From Chaetoderma sp. LZ-2023a (lineage: Eukaryota > Mollusca > Caudofoveata > Chaetodermatida > Chaetodermatidae), in assembly GCA_034401795.1 (NCBI GenBank), contig CM067369.1:134413231-134477230 (forward strand): a stretch of 64,000 nucleotides of DNA. Reading direction: 5' to 3'. The notes below the pieces were generated by a model. It did not search any database. It was given only the letters and a program-made list of their open reading frames with translations, and was not told the DNA's origin. Shown piece by piece: positions 11,171-22,232 of this stretch. A program made the position numbers and the translations under genes. Numbering within the stretch: the stretch's first letter is position 1; every line of letters starts with the position of its first letter.

Positions 11171-12205
11171 CACTTAGACAAATCAGATATCACTTCAGAT
11201 CTGGAACATGCGCAATTTTTCATTGCGAGATGAACACAAAAAATACATTCTGTGGCAAGTACCGCTTGGGCATTAGATTACTTTCCTGCTTTGTTTCCAT
11301 TGCATAAAGGGACATTTTTTTCTGAGTGTGAGAACACCAATTATGTTGAACCTTTTAGTCTAGTTTCGTTCTTGGACCATACTGGTGATGGTGGTAATAA
11401 CTCTCGTGACACAAAGACATTAGAAACAAACACAAACTGAGGCTGTATACAACTCAATATATGAAATAATTTGCAATGACAGTGCAGAGGCTGTAAGACC
11501 AAATGTTGATTCGATGAGTGACTATTTTCTGTTTCACGTTATGTCTGATGGTGTGAGCTGTCTTCAAGAAAACGTTACTACATTCATGACATTTGTAGTT
11601 CAGGACACTTGTAAGAACCAAAGTTGTTCATGGTTATTACTATAATCTCATTAAATCAAACAAGAAAGGTCCTACCTATAAACAGATGGGAAAGGAAGAT
11701 GTGGTTGTTCCAGTTGCCTGCATTATTTATGTCGGGATAGATTAAAATGAGGACAATGACACCTCTTTGCTTGGATATCTTCATTTAGATATGACAGAGT
11801 TACATAATTTAAGTACTTTGCATTAAGGGTCTGGTCGAATGTCATAAATAGGTCCTAAAAACTGTTTCATTGTCAAAATGGACAATGTAAAAATAATTTT
11901 TGGACTAAATATAGACACGATTCCCTTCCAAAAACTGCAAACTAAATGTGTTTATCTATTATAGTTTTGAAGATATGTGGATGTGAACATGTGTCATTAC
12001 ATTGGGAATGCATTGAAAAGCTTTAACGTTTTTGTCCTTTTCTCAATAACACCTCTTGTGTGATAAAGAATCTATAACTTTTTTGTTTTCTATCCAAATT
12101 GAATCTAGGTTTTTGCAAAATATTCATAAGATTGTATTTTCTATCATAGCTACAAAATAAGGGAAATGTCAGTAATAACACATATATTATAATATTAACT
12201 CTTAC
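11171..12205. other. Intergenic, no gene seen
   Basis: AT-rich DNA without transposon ORFs or convincing splice-bounded frames. Confidence 0.4.
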
Positions 12206-12461
12206 CACTCTGATGTCAAAATTCTCTATTTTTACTGAGACATGCGAACATACTGGCATGTACATTTTGAAAACAATTTTGGTGGAAGGTGTTGCAGCAA
12301 ATTTTGCTGACAAATCATCTGTCGTGTGTAAATATGAAGGTTGCCTGGGAACAAGTTCACACAGAATACCAGCACATACAATGTAATCCCTGCGCAAGCA
12401 GTATATAGGCGCAACCTTCTTCTTGAACATTATCATGGGATTGAATACTATGGACATCCTC
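12206..12461 (-). CDS. Possible internal exon, weak
   Basis: On the minus strand an open frame runs from an acceptor-like CCTTCTTGAG (AG at 12463-12462) to a good donor (CAGAGTG then GTAAGAG, GT at 12205-12204), 256 bp, ending in phase 0. Encoded stretches include NPMIMFKKKVAPIYCLRRDY, IVCAGILCELVPRQPS and HTTDDLSAKFAATPSTKIVF. The composition is protein-like with several cysteines. The frame is open upstream to about 12520, so the acceptor is uncertain. Its phase-0 end does not join directly to the phase-1 start of the 8491-8742 segment, so an intermediate exon or a separate gene would be needed. The family is not recognised. Confidence 0.3.
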
Positions 12462-12737
12462 CTCAAGAAGGCAATGGTTGACAAGTAAAACAAATTAAGC
12501 CTAGTGGGGAGATGATGAAATAATGTATAATGGTCTGTTGTAGGGGAATGAGTCTCTTAAGAATTACATGTAGCGAGCATGAAGCATCTGACAAGTGAAA
12601 AAGAAATCAAGACGGTCATCTTGGACAATGATGTATTTTGACTATATATAAGCAGCATTATGAGGCTTCAACCAATTGACCTTTCCAAGTTTATCCATCC
12701 ATCATATGATGTCATAATCAACTACGTGACGTGGAGG

Positions 12738-14366
12738 ACGATGTTGTTGCGTTCACCTACATAACAATCTTATACAATGATACATATTTCTTTTATGAAG
12801 CTAGTAGTGGAGACCAGTTCCGCATAGGAGCCATAAAGTTTGGTGTGCAGGTCTGTGGCATTGGGCCAGAAGGCAGTCCTTTTCTGAACATAAAGTGGAC
12901 AGTGTTGCAATACATTTTTCGTGGTTTCCTCTGGGGCACTGCAGCTGCAACTTGGTGAAGGCACAAGCATAAACTTTTTATGAAGATGTGTTTTGAGGTG
13001 ATTGTGCCCTGTTCTCAGGTGAAAATGAATCACCTGTTCCTGTCTGTCTAATAGTTGGTAGTCATCTTTCTCATTAGCTTTGATGATAGTTTTGGCTTCT
13101 TCAAACGAGATCCCTCTCTCGGGTTGTTCATGTTGGGCTCCTAGCTTTGACAAAGTATCAGCAGATTCCTTGTCTGGAATTCCGCAGTGTGCAGGTATCC
13201 ATTGTAGAATGATTGTCTTGTGCTTGGTTATGGATGACAGCATATCCTTCAGATCCCGAGGGCAGCCATTATCTCCCTGAAAAGCAGATAGGGCATCGGT
13301 CAGAAACACCAGTCTGGTGTGACGAGTGTCCTGTGTGGTGACTACTCCTTCTTTCAACGCTTCTAGCTCTGCCTTGTAATTAGTGCACGTTTTCCCAGCC
13401 GCTTTACTTCTTGTTTCAGTTGTATTGTCTGAGTAGCGGATGTAGACACCTGGCCCTCCATTAGAAACTGCTACGGTTGCAGAACCATCTGTATATATCT
13501 GTACCCATTCAGATGGATATTCTTGGTCTATATGCTCCAAGGCAAGATTCCTCTTGATAGCTGGATTCTGTTTATCATTTGATTCTATACCTGGGATACC
13601 GAGATGGATGATTAAATCCTTACATTCCTGTAACCATGGCATTCTGTTTGGGGCAGTCTGGATTGGATCAATTGATTCTGGGAGGGTTTCTTTGATGTCT
13701 TTATGTAATGATCGGGATAGATCCAGGAAACGTTTCCTCTGAAGTCGATTTTGCGTGTTTCCAGTCATGCATTTGTGCATTGGATGATTCTCAAGGCACT
13801 TAAACTTTTCTGCTTGAATCAGGATTGTCTACTTATCTGAAGTGGCTGAATACTTGTGTGCTTCCATGCTTGTAATTGGTGTTGACTTCATGCCACCTGT
13901 GACAGTCACTCAAGGCCTGATTTTGAACTCTGTCTAAGATCTGTAAGGTGCTTGTAGGGGCGTTTGACCAGTCAGATATACCATGTTCTAGGACTGGCCT
14001 GACTGTTGATGTATATATACTTGTTTCAGTACACTTTCATCAGCTCCCCATGAGGTGCCTGCCAACTTGCTCATAATAGAGTTTGTGCCAGGATTTTGCT
14101 TCAGCTTTCAAGATCTGGGCCTTCCAAGTAAGTCATCTATTAAATGTGGTACCAAAGTATGTTGGCTCACTCTCAAGTTTGAGTTCATGGTCTCCGTGGC
14201 GCAGGAGTCTGCATCGCATTGGCTGTGTCTGCAAGCTGAAAATGTGGTAGGTTATCTTTTCCGACAGTGACAGCCCATTGATCTGTCCATTGTTTCAGCA
14301 CATCCATGGCACATTGTACTCTGTAGCTGGCCATGGTGATATGCTTCTCAGAGCTCCATAGAATCA
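12738..14366 (-). mobile_element. 5'-truncated LINE with RNase H domain
   Basis: Non-LTR retrotransposon fragment read on the minus strand. It begins inside the reverse transcriptase just after the catalytic box (LILWSSEKHITMASYR near 14366-14310) and runs through an RT thumb region (fragments matching PVLEHG and LDRVQNQAL, in shifted frames at about 13880-14020) to RNase H and a C-terminal domain. The 3' end appears to be a short CAACAACA tail at about 12738. The closest relative in the window is the intact-ended LINE at 39091-42985, so it belongs to the same RNase H-bearing (I-type) group. It abuts the DIRS terminal repeat at 14366. Which insertion truncated the other is unclear. Confidence 0.8.
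12770..13780 (-). CDS. LINE RNase H and C-terminal domain (open fragment)
   Basis: 336 codons without a stop. RNase H hydrolyses the RNA strand of the RNA/DNA hybrid during retrotransposition. Its acidic residues are visible in order: D in VQIYTDGSA, E in NYKAELEAL, D in VFLTDALSA, and the terminal WIPAHCGIPDKESAD with His and Asp. The C-terminal part has FHLRTGHNHL and a Cys/His knuckle (PSCSCSAPEETTKNVLQHC). Together these make a complete catalytic set, in contrast to the copy at 42.6 kb, where the end of RNase H is deleted. Upstream RT sequence is in shifted frames, so the fragment is a remnant and not an active gene. Confidence 0.8.
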   Translation of the reverse strand: MHKCMTGNTQNRLQRKRFLDLSRSLHKDIKETLPESIDPIQTAPNRMPWLQECKDLIIHLGIPGIESNDKQNPAIKRNLALEHIDQEYPSEWVQIYTDGSATVAVSNGGPGVYIRYSDNTTETRSKAAGKTCTNYKAELEALKEGVVTTQDTRHTRLVFLTDALSAFQGDNGCPRDLKDMLSSITKHKTIILQWIPAHCGIPDKESADTLSKLGAQHEQPERGISFEEAKTIIKANEKDDYQLLDRQEQVIHFHLRTGHNHLKTHLHKKFMLVPSPSCSCSAPEETTKNVLQHCPLYVQKRTAFWPNATDLHTKLYGSYAELVSTTSFIKEICIIV

Positions 14367-14430
14367 GGTACCCGGAGCCCAACAAACGGGTACCCGCCTG
14401 CCAGAGACAATTATATTGTTTGCATAGCTA
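14366..14430. repeat. DIRS copy 1 right terminal repeat, truncated
   Basis: GGTACCCGGAGCCCAAC to TTGTTTGCAT is the inverse of 21353-21419 (ATGCAAACAAG to GGGTACCCGG). The outer half is lost. Confidence 0.75.
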
Positions 14431-14483
14431 CCAAACAAGAGAATACCCATGGCTTGCCTCCGTGGGGCTGGGAGGCAGGGTCC

Positions 14484-14574
14484 GTAATGTAGTGGTAAGT
14501 ATTGTTAGATCTCGGAGAAAGGGAAATTGAAATTTCCTTCATTCTCCTTCGATCAATACTTACCATCACATTAC
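14484..14574. repeat. DIRS copy 1 internal complementary region
   Basis: A 91-bp palindrome-like block flanked by GTAATGTAGTGGTAAGTATT and AATACTTACCATCACATTAC. The right part is the inverse of the left terminal repeat end (GTAATTGTAATGGTAAGTAT, 21481-21500). The other part matches the right-end extension seen intact in copy 2. This is the template that restores element ends in DIRS replication models. Confidence 0.8.
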
Positions 14575-15139
14575 TCGTTGATAACACCAGATTTAGTCAG
14601 CAACCTGGCGGGAAGGGGCAAGCCATACAAAGCCTTTTTTGCTCCTGGAGAAAGAACTTAGACATAAGCTTGACATATGGAGACCTAAAAGGACCGACAA
14701 GTTCTGGGACTGAATCACATTCACATCACTGCTCCTCCTCCACCCCCCTCCCCCACCTTTCTTCTAAAAAAAGGAGAGAACTCACAAACATGCATCTCGC
14801 CTGAAACACAAATGTGCGAAGAGGGTTAACAGTTCTTTACACATAAAAGTCTGAGAATGAGCATGAATATATAAGATGAATGATCATGATCTATAAACAT
14901 AATACAAAAAACTGTCAAACTTGAAGTACCTCATGAATTATGGATTCCAGACGTGGAGCCATCAACCAACACACTTTCGACCAGATGTGTCCCATACGGT
15001 TGAATTCCTCTTGCTTGACCCTGTCTGTCCTTACCACTTTTGCTTTTCAAAGTTATCAAAAGGGAGATGAACAGTGTGGCCACTAGACTATCGTTTCAAA
15101 ACAGCTAAAGTTGGTGGATTGGTGGCATCTGTCCCTCAT

Positions 15140-16100
15140 ATAGTAATCCGTGAAAGAGGACTCACAATGCCATTGTGCAACGGCCATGATGTCCTCTAAC
15201 GGGACACCATTGAATAGGGCGGTCGAGGCGGCTATTCCTCAAACATCGTAAGCCCTAGCACATTGCACCTGGTGCCCAGTCGCAATCTCGTGGGTAGTCT
15301 GAATGCATTCGACCACCCAACGAGAGATAGATTCCATGGATGCGGCACCATATGGCTTCTTATGCCAGATCCACAGATGTCTATCATTTGACCATAGAGT
15401 CCATCCATTTTTTGTACTTGGTCAAAGCACAGACTGGACACCAGGCACTGGCATCATGATCAAACCTTGTTAGCTTTGGTATAATGATCGGTTTGCCGGG
15501 ATATTTCAAAGATTGATTCTTTGACATAAAGCCTTCTCTTGGCAGCAATCGCAGACCCTCTCCGGAGACAATAAATCGGTCCCTCTCTGCTGAAAATGCA
15601 TGGATCTCACTGCGCCTTCTTGCTGAAGCTGCCAATAGAGAAACCGCTTTTAGAGTCAGATGCTTTAGACTAGCCGAACCCAAAGGTTCGAAAGGGTGCT
15701 TGGCCAATACATTTAAGCACCATAGACTACCGGTTGTCTCGATCGGAGATTGCTCATTCCCTTCATCACATTCAACTGCGCCACCTCTGGACTATCCCTG
15801 TTGGCTAAACAAGGGATAACTGATGCCAAAGCTGACTTGTATCCAGCAATTGCGACAGGAGCCAGTCCTGTAAAGAACAGCTCACAGAGAAAGTCTGCTA
15901 TTTGCTGAATAGTGGATTGAAAGAGATCAATACCCTTTCCTTCACACCACTGCAAATTTGTTAACCGTGTGGTTATATTTCTTGAAGGTTGATCTCCTCG
16001 AGGCTGCGATGCAACTTGCAGCCTGTTGAGAAAAGCCTTCCGACGTGGAACGTTGTTTGATAATAACCACGCAGTCAATTTGAACATTTCGGACGGCTCA
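15140..16100 (-). pseudogene. DIRS tyrosine recombinase, copy 1
   Basis: The enzyme would integrate the double-stranded circular form. Core-binding sequence is seen as STIQQIADFLCELFFTGLAP and AIAGYKSALASVIPCLANRD (about 15930-15790). The first catalytic Arg lies in ASARRRSEIHAFS (about 15626-15588). The C-terminal catalytic part reads HEIATGHQVQCARA, then YDV and a stop, then GIAAS, and later MAVAQWHCESSFTDYYMRD with the nucleophile tyrosine. Compared with copy 2 (HDVRGI), the HxxR box has become YDV-stop, with TGA at 15241-15239. Both changes are C-to-T type. A frameshift near 15710 separates the two halves. Non-functional. Confidence 0.85.
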
Positions 16101-16499
16101 TGTAGGAAGCGGCCCTTGGCCTGGGCGATTATGTTCAGAATCTCGGGCAGCTGCACTGGATTGTCCACTAGCAGATCCAGGAGATCCATGAACCACACCC
16201 CGCTGGGCCAAAATGGTGCCATTAGCAGGACCAGGCACGGCTCCTCCCTGATCTTCACCAAAACCTTCGGCAGAAGAATGGTGGGCGGATACGCGTAAGC
16301 GTGCATCCCTCTCCACCTTATCGCCAGAGCGTCTGTATCGACGGCATTTGGATCTGGAATCGGCGAGACATAAGTCATGATTTGAGCATTTTCCTTTGTG
16401 ACGAACAAGTCCACGTTTGGTTTGCCCCAATGCTCGAAGATCCTTTGTAGAACTGGAGGATTGAGAGACCATTCTGTTGGTAGAATTCTCTGTCTGGGA

Positions 16500-17720
16500 G
16501 ACAAAGCATCCGCCAGAATGTTCAATCACCCAGGAATGGCGATTTATGTATGATACTACTGTTGAATTGTCCGACCGTATCAATATCACTTTGCCCCTGA
16601 CTTCTGGAAGAAACTTTTCCAATGCCAGTTCCACTGCTATCATTTCCAACAGATTGATATGCAGGTGACTCTCTTGGAGAGTCCATGTGCCTGAAACCTG
16701 GTGTTCTCCCAGGCAGGTGACCCCACCCCTCCAGCGATGCATCCGTGTACACGGACAGCTGGGGGTGGGGTAGGTGAAGCGAAACTCCTACTAGGAGATT
16801 CTGACGCTCCTTCCACCATAGAAGATGCGACATTATTGGCTCCAAAACTGGTACCAGCTTTGACAGTGGTTCTGTTCTCTGTTTCCACAGAGACATCAGA
16901 TACAACTGGATAGGTCTTTGCATTAGAGCAGCATACGGGATTACCTGCTCCATGGAGACCATCATGCCCAGCATCTGAAGAAACCTCGCCTGAATGTGGT
17001 TTCCCTACCGAAAACTCTTGAGGATGGCTAACAGACACACCACTCTGAGCTCTGACGGGTAAACCCTGCCTTCCTTGAGATCGAATCGCATCCCCAAATA
17101 AACGAAGCGTTGAGTGGGCGTCAACTCAGATTTCTCCCGGTTGACTATCCTGCCTAGATCTGAAAGCAATTTCAGAGTCAGAGCAGTATCCACTCCTAAC
17201 CTGGCTGGCGTGTCCGCCTTGATAAGCCAATCATCTATGTAGGTGTGAAGCGCCACGTTCTCCCTTCTGAAAAACGCTGTCACCGCTAGGACCACGCTGG
17301 TGAAAACCCTTGGGGCTGTCGACGGGCCGAATGGGAGGACTACAAACTCCCATACCTGATTCTGAAATGCGAATCTCAGAAACCAGTGACTACCCCTGTT
17401 CATTGGAATGTGGAAATATGCATCTTTGAGATCAATCCTGCCATTACTGATTTTCCATCTGAAACCGAGGTGTATGGATAAACCAATTTAATAGCCTGAG
17501 ATTGAGTACAAGGAACATGTTTGAATAGAAGCCTGAAGTGCCCTGGTTTGCTGGTTTTATTGCTCCCTTCAGAAGCAAACCTGACACTTCGTTTTGAAGG
17601 TGTCAAAGACAGATCCCACCACTCTGGCATGTGTTCCTGGGATATCCATCTTAGGACCAGACTGTCTGACGTCACACCTCGCCAAAACGCATGCGCCTTC
17701 CAACCACTATAGGCGCATAG
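16500..17720 (-). pseudogene. DIRS reverse transcriptase and RNase H, copy 1
   Basis: RT upstream motif WRGVTSDSLVLRWISQEHMP (about 17690-17630) leads, after a short deletion and frameshift near 17400-17460, to MNRGSHWFLRFAFQNQVWEF, VVLPFGPSTAPRVFTSV and the catalytic HTYIDDWLIKAD (about 17250-17220). RNase H follows with VYTDASLEGWG (about 16755), NLLEMIAVELALEKFLPEV and VILIRSDNSTVVSYI. The next domain begins MNILADALSPRQ and EWSLNPPVLQRIFEHWGKPN. YIDD replaces the more usual YVDD or YADD. The order RT, RNase H, linker, recombinase is typical of DIRS-group elements. At least four frameshifts are evident. Confidence 0.85.
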
Positions 17721-17877
17721 ACGCCTAATGCGGGTGTCTGGCTCGCGATCCGCCACCCCCACCCCCCACCTCGTAACAAGAGAACCATTTTGGTCTTGGC
17801 TTGACTGGTCTAACTGGCACCGCTGTTCCTGTGACACGGGTGCGGTCCAGATGGATATGAAGGGAGCTACCATACCC

Positions 17878-19930
17878 TCAGGTACGATCAGCTCCCTTCT
17901 GTCCACCCTTGGAGGACTTACCCTTGCCCTTTCCACCTCTCGGGTGATCAGGGCCACTGGGCTGGGCAGGTGCCTCCACAACCTTCCTCGCCTTCTTAGC
18001 CGCAAGCGGCTGAGAACGCCCAGCAAGAGCAGAAGTAGCTGGTTTGGCTTTCACCTTGCTCTTATGCTTCTTGGAGGCAGGTTGACCAGTTAGCGGTTTT
18101 GTCACAGCCCCTAGTGCATGCGCCTGACGCACTAGCTCCAGCTGAAGATTAACTGCTAACCGACTCTGCGCAATGTTAGCTGTGTCCTCTAGGATGGCCC
18201 GCGCTTGGCCACCGAAGATGCTAGGGCCGTTCAGGGGCGTTCCAAGCAAACGCTCCAGGACAGTTGTAGCCGGACGCATATGGTCACGGACCATCTGCCT
18301 CCTGGACTTCGCAACACGCGCCTGCACCCTGGTCAACGCCTCCATCGACAACACAAGGCCGTCATTAATGCAAGAAAGCGCAACAGGTGGCACAGGGTGG
18401 CCTGCCCAAGCTCCAGCGATAGAAGTGATTGACCGCATTCCTTGCTGCCCTCACTCCCTTATCGCAAAGGGACAGGACTTCCTCATTGTGTGCTTGGGAT
18501 TTGTCCACAAGTGCCTGAGCAGGACCACACGCTCCAGCACTCTAGACCCCAAGAACCCAATGGTCATCCTCAGTGACCGTCGGGACCACACCATACCGCT
18601 CTGGGGATACGGCACCTTGCCCGCACCTCCCTGGAGGCCGCAGGGAGTTGGCTCTTGGTCAAGAGTTGCTTGCTAAAAATAGCCTCGAGCAATTCCTTGA
18701 ATCGTGGATCCAGTCCAATGGACTAAATCCTAACCACGGGCAAGACCCACATCCGAATCGACACAACCGATGGATGGGACATGTCTTCCTCGGTCATGGC
18801 TGAAACCACGGATGGGTCCACCCTGGCTAGCCAAGCCAGAGCATCGGACCAGTCCGTTACGAAGAAGACACCCCCGTGAATACATCACCCATTGACGTGT
18901 TCAACAGCAGTGGCCTCCCAGCAAGGAGCCAACGCTGGAAAGGCAGCAACACTGGTACCGCACGGTCCTGCCGCCACCCCATGAAGCAAGTTCAATGGTG
19001 TAGGCCCGCACGCAAAACCGTACGGTCCTGTAGCGGCTATGGAACCGTGGCCATACACGAGCGCCAGTGGCACCTCATGTGTGGCCGCTGGACCAGGCGA
19101 GATAGGTGAGTACCAACTACCAAGCCTGGCCAGCAACACCCGTCACTGTGTCGGTTGGTGTCAAACCAACCAGCACTGGATGGGTGCCCGATACCGGTGT
19201 GGCCTCAACCATGGGCGGAGCGGCTGCCATGGCTTACGCCAAGCCAGACAGATGGAGGACGGTTCAACCCGTCCAGGATGCAATCGACCTCCATGCTCTC
19301 CCCCGCGGTTTCTCAGGCCGCAAGAACCTCTCCTCTTCGGCCTCCTCATCCTCAGACCCCGGTCACCGGATGAAGAAGCAGTGGAGCCGTCCTAGCGAAG
19401 GGCTTCCATGCCCGACGGACCAGCTACCGCTACTGGACCACCCGGAGGTGGCTGCAGAGAAGCAGTACCCACCAGGACGGAGCCCGACGGGATCATCAGG
19501 GAGCCATGAGATGGTCCCCTCGGTAACCAGTCTGTACTGGACACGGAGAGAGATTGCCCTACAATCTTCGTATCAGAGACGACACCAGCGTGGGCAGGAG
19601 GCTATGCAAGAAGCCTTGCATAACAGGCCCAAACCACGCCGGGGTGCCATCTCCGAACCCTCCAACTGCAGACGAGGAGCGCCTCCAGGGGCCGAAACGG
19701 ACACTTCGATTTCTTTTCAAACCGCCTGACCATGCGTCAGACCCAGCCAAGTCCTGAGCAAGGAATGTGACCAAAAACTCAATGGGCCACACTGAACAGA
19801 CATTACACCTATTATCAACATTACATGACGAACATCGAAAACAGACATGGTCCTTAAATGTGAGCTTGATAAATTTGTGACACTCTGGGCAAGATGGCGG
19901 GGTAGTCTTGGCCTGAAAACAAGCACAAAC
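17878..19930 (-). pseudogene. DIRS gag-like ORF, copy 1
   Basis: It begins with a Cys-rich motif (CPECHKF, KDHVCFRCSSC, DNRCNVCSVWP; about 19895-19785). A long Gly/Pro/Val-rich middle is broken by shifts. The best-kept part is 18438-17878, with QARVAKSRRQMVRDHMRPAT, LERLLGTPLNGPSIFGGQAR, and a Lys/Gly-rich tail (GGKGKGKSSKGGQKGADRT) likely to bind nucleic acid. This is presumed to be the structural protein because of its position before RT. The zinc motif is shared with copy 2. Confidence 0.75.
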
Positions 19931-20019
19931 CTAAAATAAGCAAGCGAAACGAAACAGGAATGGAAGGGAGACAATTTTGAAATATTTTGACAATACTTTA
20001 ATTTCTCGACTGCAGGCCG

Positions 20020-21010
20020 CCCTCGAATATAGGACGCTGTCCCAAATTCGCCCAAAAAACTCTTGTATTCAAGTATAAGACGATGTTAAATTTAGAAAAA
20101 ACATACCCTTAAAAAATCGAAAATTGGTATAAAAAATAACCATCACTCAGCGCTATGTTTAATACATGACTAAAAATTATCATGGTGGAAGAGAAACTAT
20201 TAAATAGGACCGCCTAAATATCGTGTATCTTCAATAAAGATTGTTTATTACATCAAAATCAATCTAATTTTGGCATAAAATGTCTCCTTGAAAACATTGA
20301 AACTGTGTGATAGAAACAGATTGTAATGGCTCTTTTGCGTTTGGAGGCTCTGTGTGATCTTATGCGCTAACAGGAGTTGGTTATCTGGCTCTTTTGTGAT
20401 TGGAGGCGCTGTGTAATCTTATGCGTTAACGGGAGATGGTTATAAAACGGGTATGGGAATATTCAGATGGTCACTAGTTGTAATGACTCTCTTGCGTTTG
20501 GAGGCGCTGTGTGATCTTATGCGCTAACAGTTGGTTATCTGGCTCTTTTGTGATTGGAGGCGCTGTGTAATCTTATGCGCTAACGGGAGTTGGTTATTAA
20601 ACTGGTATGGGAACATTCAGTTCCTATCGCGCAATGTTGATATACAGCAATTTCCGAGTCTAGAATATTTAGATTCGAGTACTCGCTCTAATTAGAATAG
20701 ATCTTTTGCGATTGGAGGCGAATCACGTGATTTATACACGTATCTTTTCTCGACGCCATTTTATGTCAAATTCTGGATTAATTTTGATGTAATAAGTGAT
20801 ATGTATTAAAGAATAAGCAATATATAGGCGCCCCAATTTAATAATTTCACTTCCGCTTGGTGTTTTTGGAGTATACATTAAACATAGTCGTCAGGCGGCG
20901 CGAATTGTCTAGGGTAACATTTAGTTCAATTTCAGTGGTATAATCTGTGACTTTTTAAGAAAGATTTCGACCCAAAAATGTGCGGAAGGAATGTTCTCGA
21001 TTATAGTACG
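20020..21010. mobile_element. Family F foldback element inserted in DIRS copy 1
   Basis: DIRS copy 2 lacks this block: 19985 and 21020 of copy 1 align to neighbouring positions of copy 2 (about 32580 and 33065). The left ~300 bp (TTTATTACATCAAAATCAAT, GGCATAAAATGTC) is the inverse of the right ~300 bp (ATTTTATGTCAAATTCTGG, TTGATGTAATAAG). The centre holds two tandem ~180-bp units with CTCTTTTGTGATTGGAGGCG, ATCTTATGCGCTAACGGGAG and GGTTAT. Non-coding. Confidence 0.75.
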
Positions 21011-21344
21011 CACACCACTGTAAGCCAATGCCTAGTTTCATATTACGGCCCGATTGCCGTTAGGATTTAAAGGAGGCGACCTTATCTGGCATATTTCGTT
21101 GTAACCACCCGTCCCAGTTCCGGGGTTAGAAAATGGGACATGCAACACGGAAGAAATTTCAGACATAAGTCTCCATATAGCTAGATAAATAACAAGAAAG
21201 AAAATGACTTGAGAATCAGAGGCTCCTTCCATAGTTAAATCCAGTAATTCCAGTAAACGAAACAGCAAATAGGCACACAGAAAACCACAACTTTAGGAAA
21301 CGCTGAGATTTCTCCACGCAAAAAAGCAATGTATCTCTTGTTGC

Positions 21345-21514
21345 TATGCAAACAAGAATAGGTGTCTCTGCCAGGCGGGTACCCGTTTTTTGGGAGCCGG
21401 GTACCCGGTTCCAGGGCCGGTAAACCTTACTAAATCTAGATTTCTAAAGCCAGCTATCAGGATAGCTGTATTATCAATGAGTAATTGTAATGGTAAGTAT
21501 TGATCGAAGGAGAA
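21345..21514. repeat. DIRS copy 1 left terminal repeat
   Basis: Contains ATGCAAACAAG, GGCGGGTACCCG, GGAGCCGGGTACCCGG and ends TGGTAAGTATTGATCGAAGG with AGAA. It is inverse to 14366-14430 and to the terminal part of the internal complementary region. Confidence 0.8.
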
Positions 21515-21778
21515 ATGGGATTCTATATTAGCCCCTCTGATTAATATATATCTAAGATGTTTAGTTTAAAATTGACCACTTCTGATGAGTATTGGCGTAT
21601 TTCCCTGTATTTCCTGCTTTTGGATTATTTCCCAGGGCGGTATTTCCTGCACAGGGAAATTGCTGCCAAACCTGATCTGTTCCCCAGACACCATGCTGGG
21701 AGTCAATTTGACAGGAATTAAACCTTTAACCATTTACTGGTCAACCGGCCAAACCCGGCCTCTGCTATGGTCCTGTGA
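21515..21778. other. Intergenic
   Basis: Only a short inverted GGGCGGTATTTCCTGC/ATTTCCCTGT-like stretch is visible. No gene. Confidence 0.4.
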
Positions 21779-21914
21779 AATGTCCATTTACAGGCCAAGA
21801 GAATAGAATTTTTGAAAATTTACCACTGGAATGACTGGCTCGATAACTGAGTCAGTCAATCCAGTGATAAATTTTCAAAAATTTTATTCTCTTGGCCTGT
21901 AAATGGACATTCAA
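21779..21914. repeat. Hairpin element, family H, copy 2 (best)
   Basis: Left arm ATGTCCATTTACAGGCCAAG, AGAATA, TTTGAAAATTTACCACTGGA. Right arm TCCAGTGATAAATTTTCAAA, TATTCTCTTGGCCTGTAAAT, GGACAT. The arms pair over nearly 55 bp around a ~25-bp centre with TGACTGGCTC and GAGTCAGTCA. This is a very stable predicted hairpin with no coding capacity. Confidence 0.8.
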
Positions 21915-22138
21915 TAAGAAATTAAAATTTTCATGACTAAATTTGACCATTAAAGAGTTAACCATTATGTAAGATATAATGAAATCTATTGAAAGTAATT
22001 ATGTTAGTAGACTATTCACCTTTTCAGTCATGTGTAATTAGTTTATTTATCTACCTATTTAAAAAAATATAAATGTTATTTAAGAATGAACCATTTGCAA
22101 ACCAGATAAACCAGATTTTTTATCCTGTAACAAATATT

Positions 22139-22232
22139 CTGTTTTGTACTCTGAAATTAATTTGTAATAAAGCAGTTGCTGCCTTGCAAAGCAACGCTTC
22201 TAGTCAAAATATTTTCAAAATATTCCACAAAT
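22139..22232. repeat. Short palindromic element, family P, copy 5
   Basis: CTGAAATTAATTTG, GCAGTTGCTGCC, then GCAACGCTTCTAGTCAAAAT and TTCAAAATATTCCAC. Diverged but collinear with the other copies. Confidence 0.55.

Larger units (their letters stand above)
14366..21514 (-). mobile_element. DIRS-type retrotransposon, copy 1
   Basis: Tyrosine-recombinase retroelement on the minus strand. In element order it has: left terminal repeat (about 21345-21514), non-coding leader interrupted by a family F insertion (20020-21010), gag (about 19930-17878), RT and RNase H (about 17720-16500), linker and tyrosine recombinase (about 16525-15140), internal complementary region (14484-14574), and a partial right terminal repeat (14366-14430). 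The outer end of the right repeat is missing at the LINE junction. All ORFs are broken. It has the same layout as copy 2 at 26544-33570 and the same orientation. Confidence 0.9.

Noticed and set aside
18173..19757. Several long plus-strand open frames opposite DIRS gag
   Set aside because: GC-rich shadow frames. The minus strand carries the motifs conserved with copy 2.
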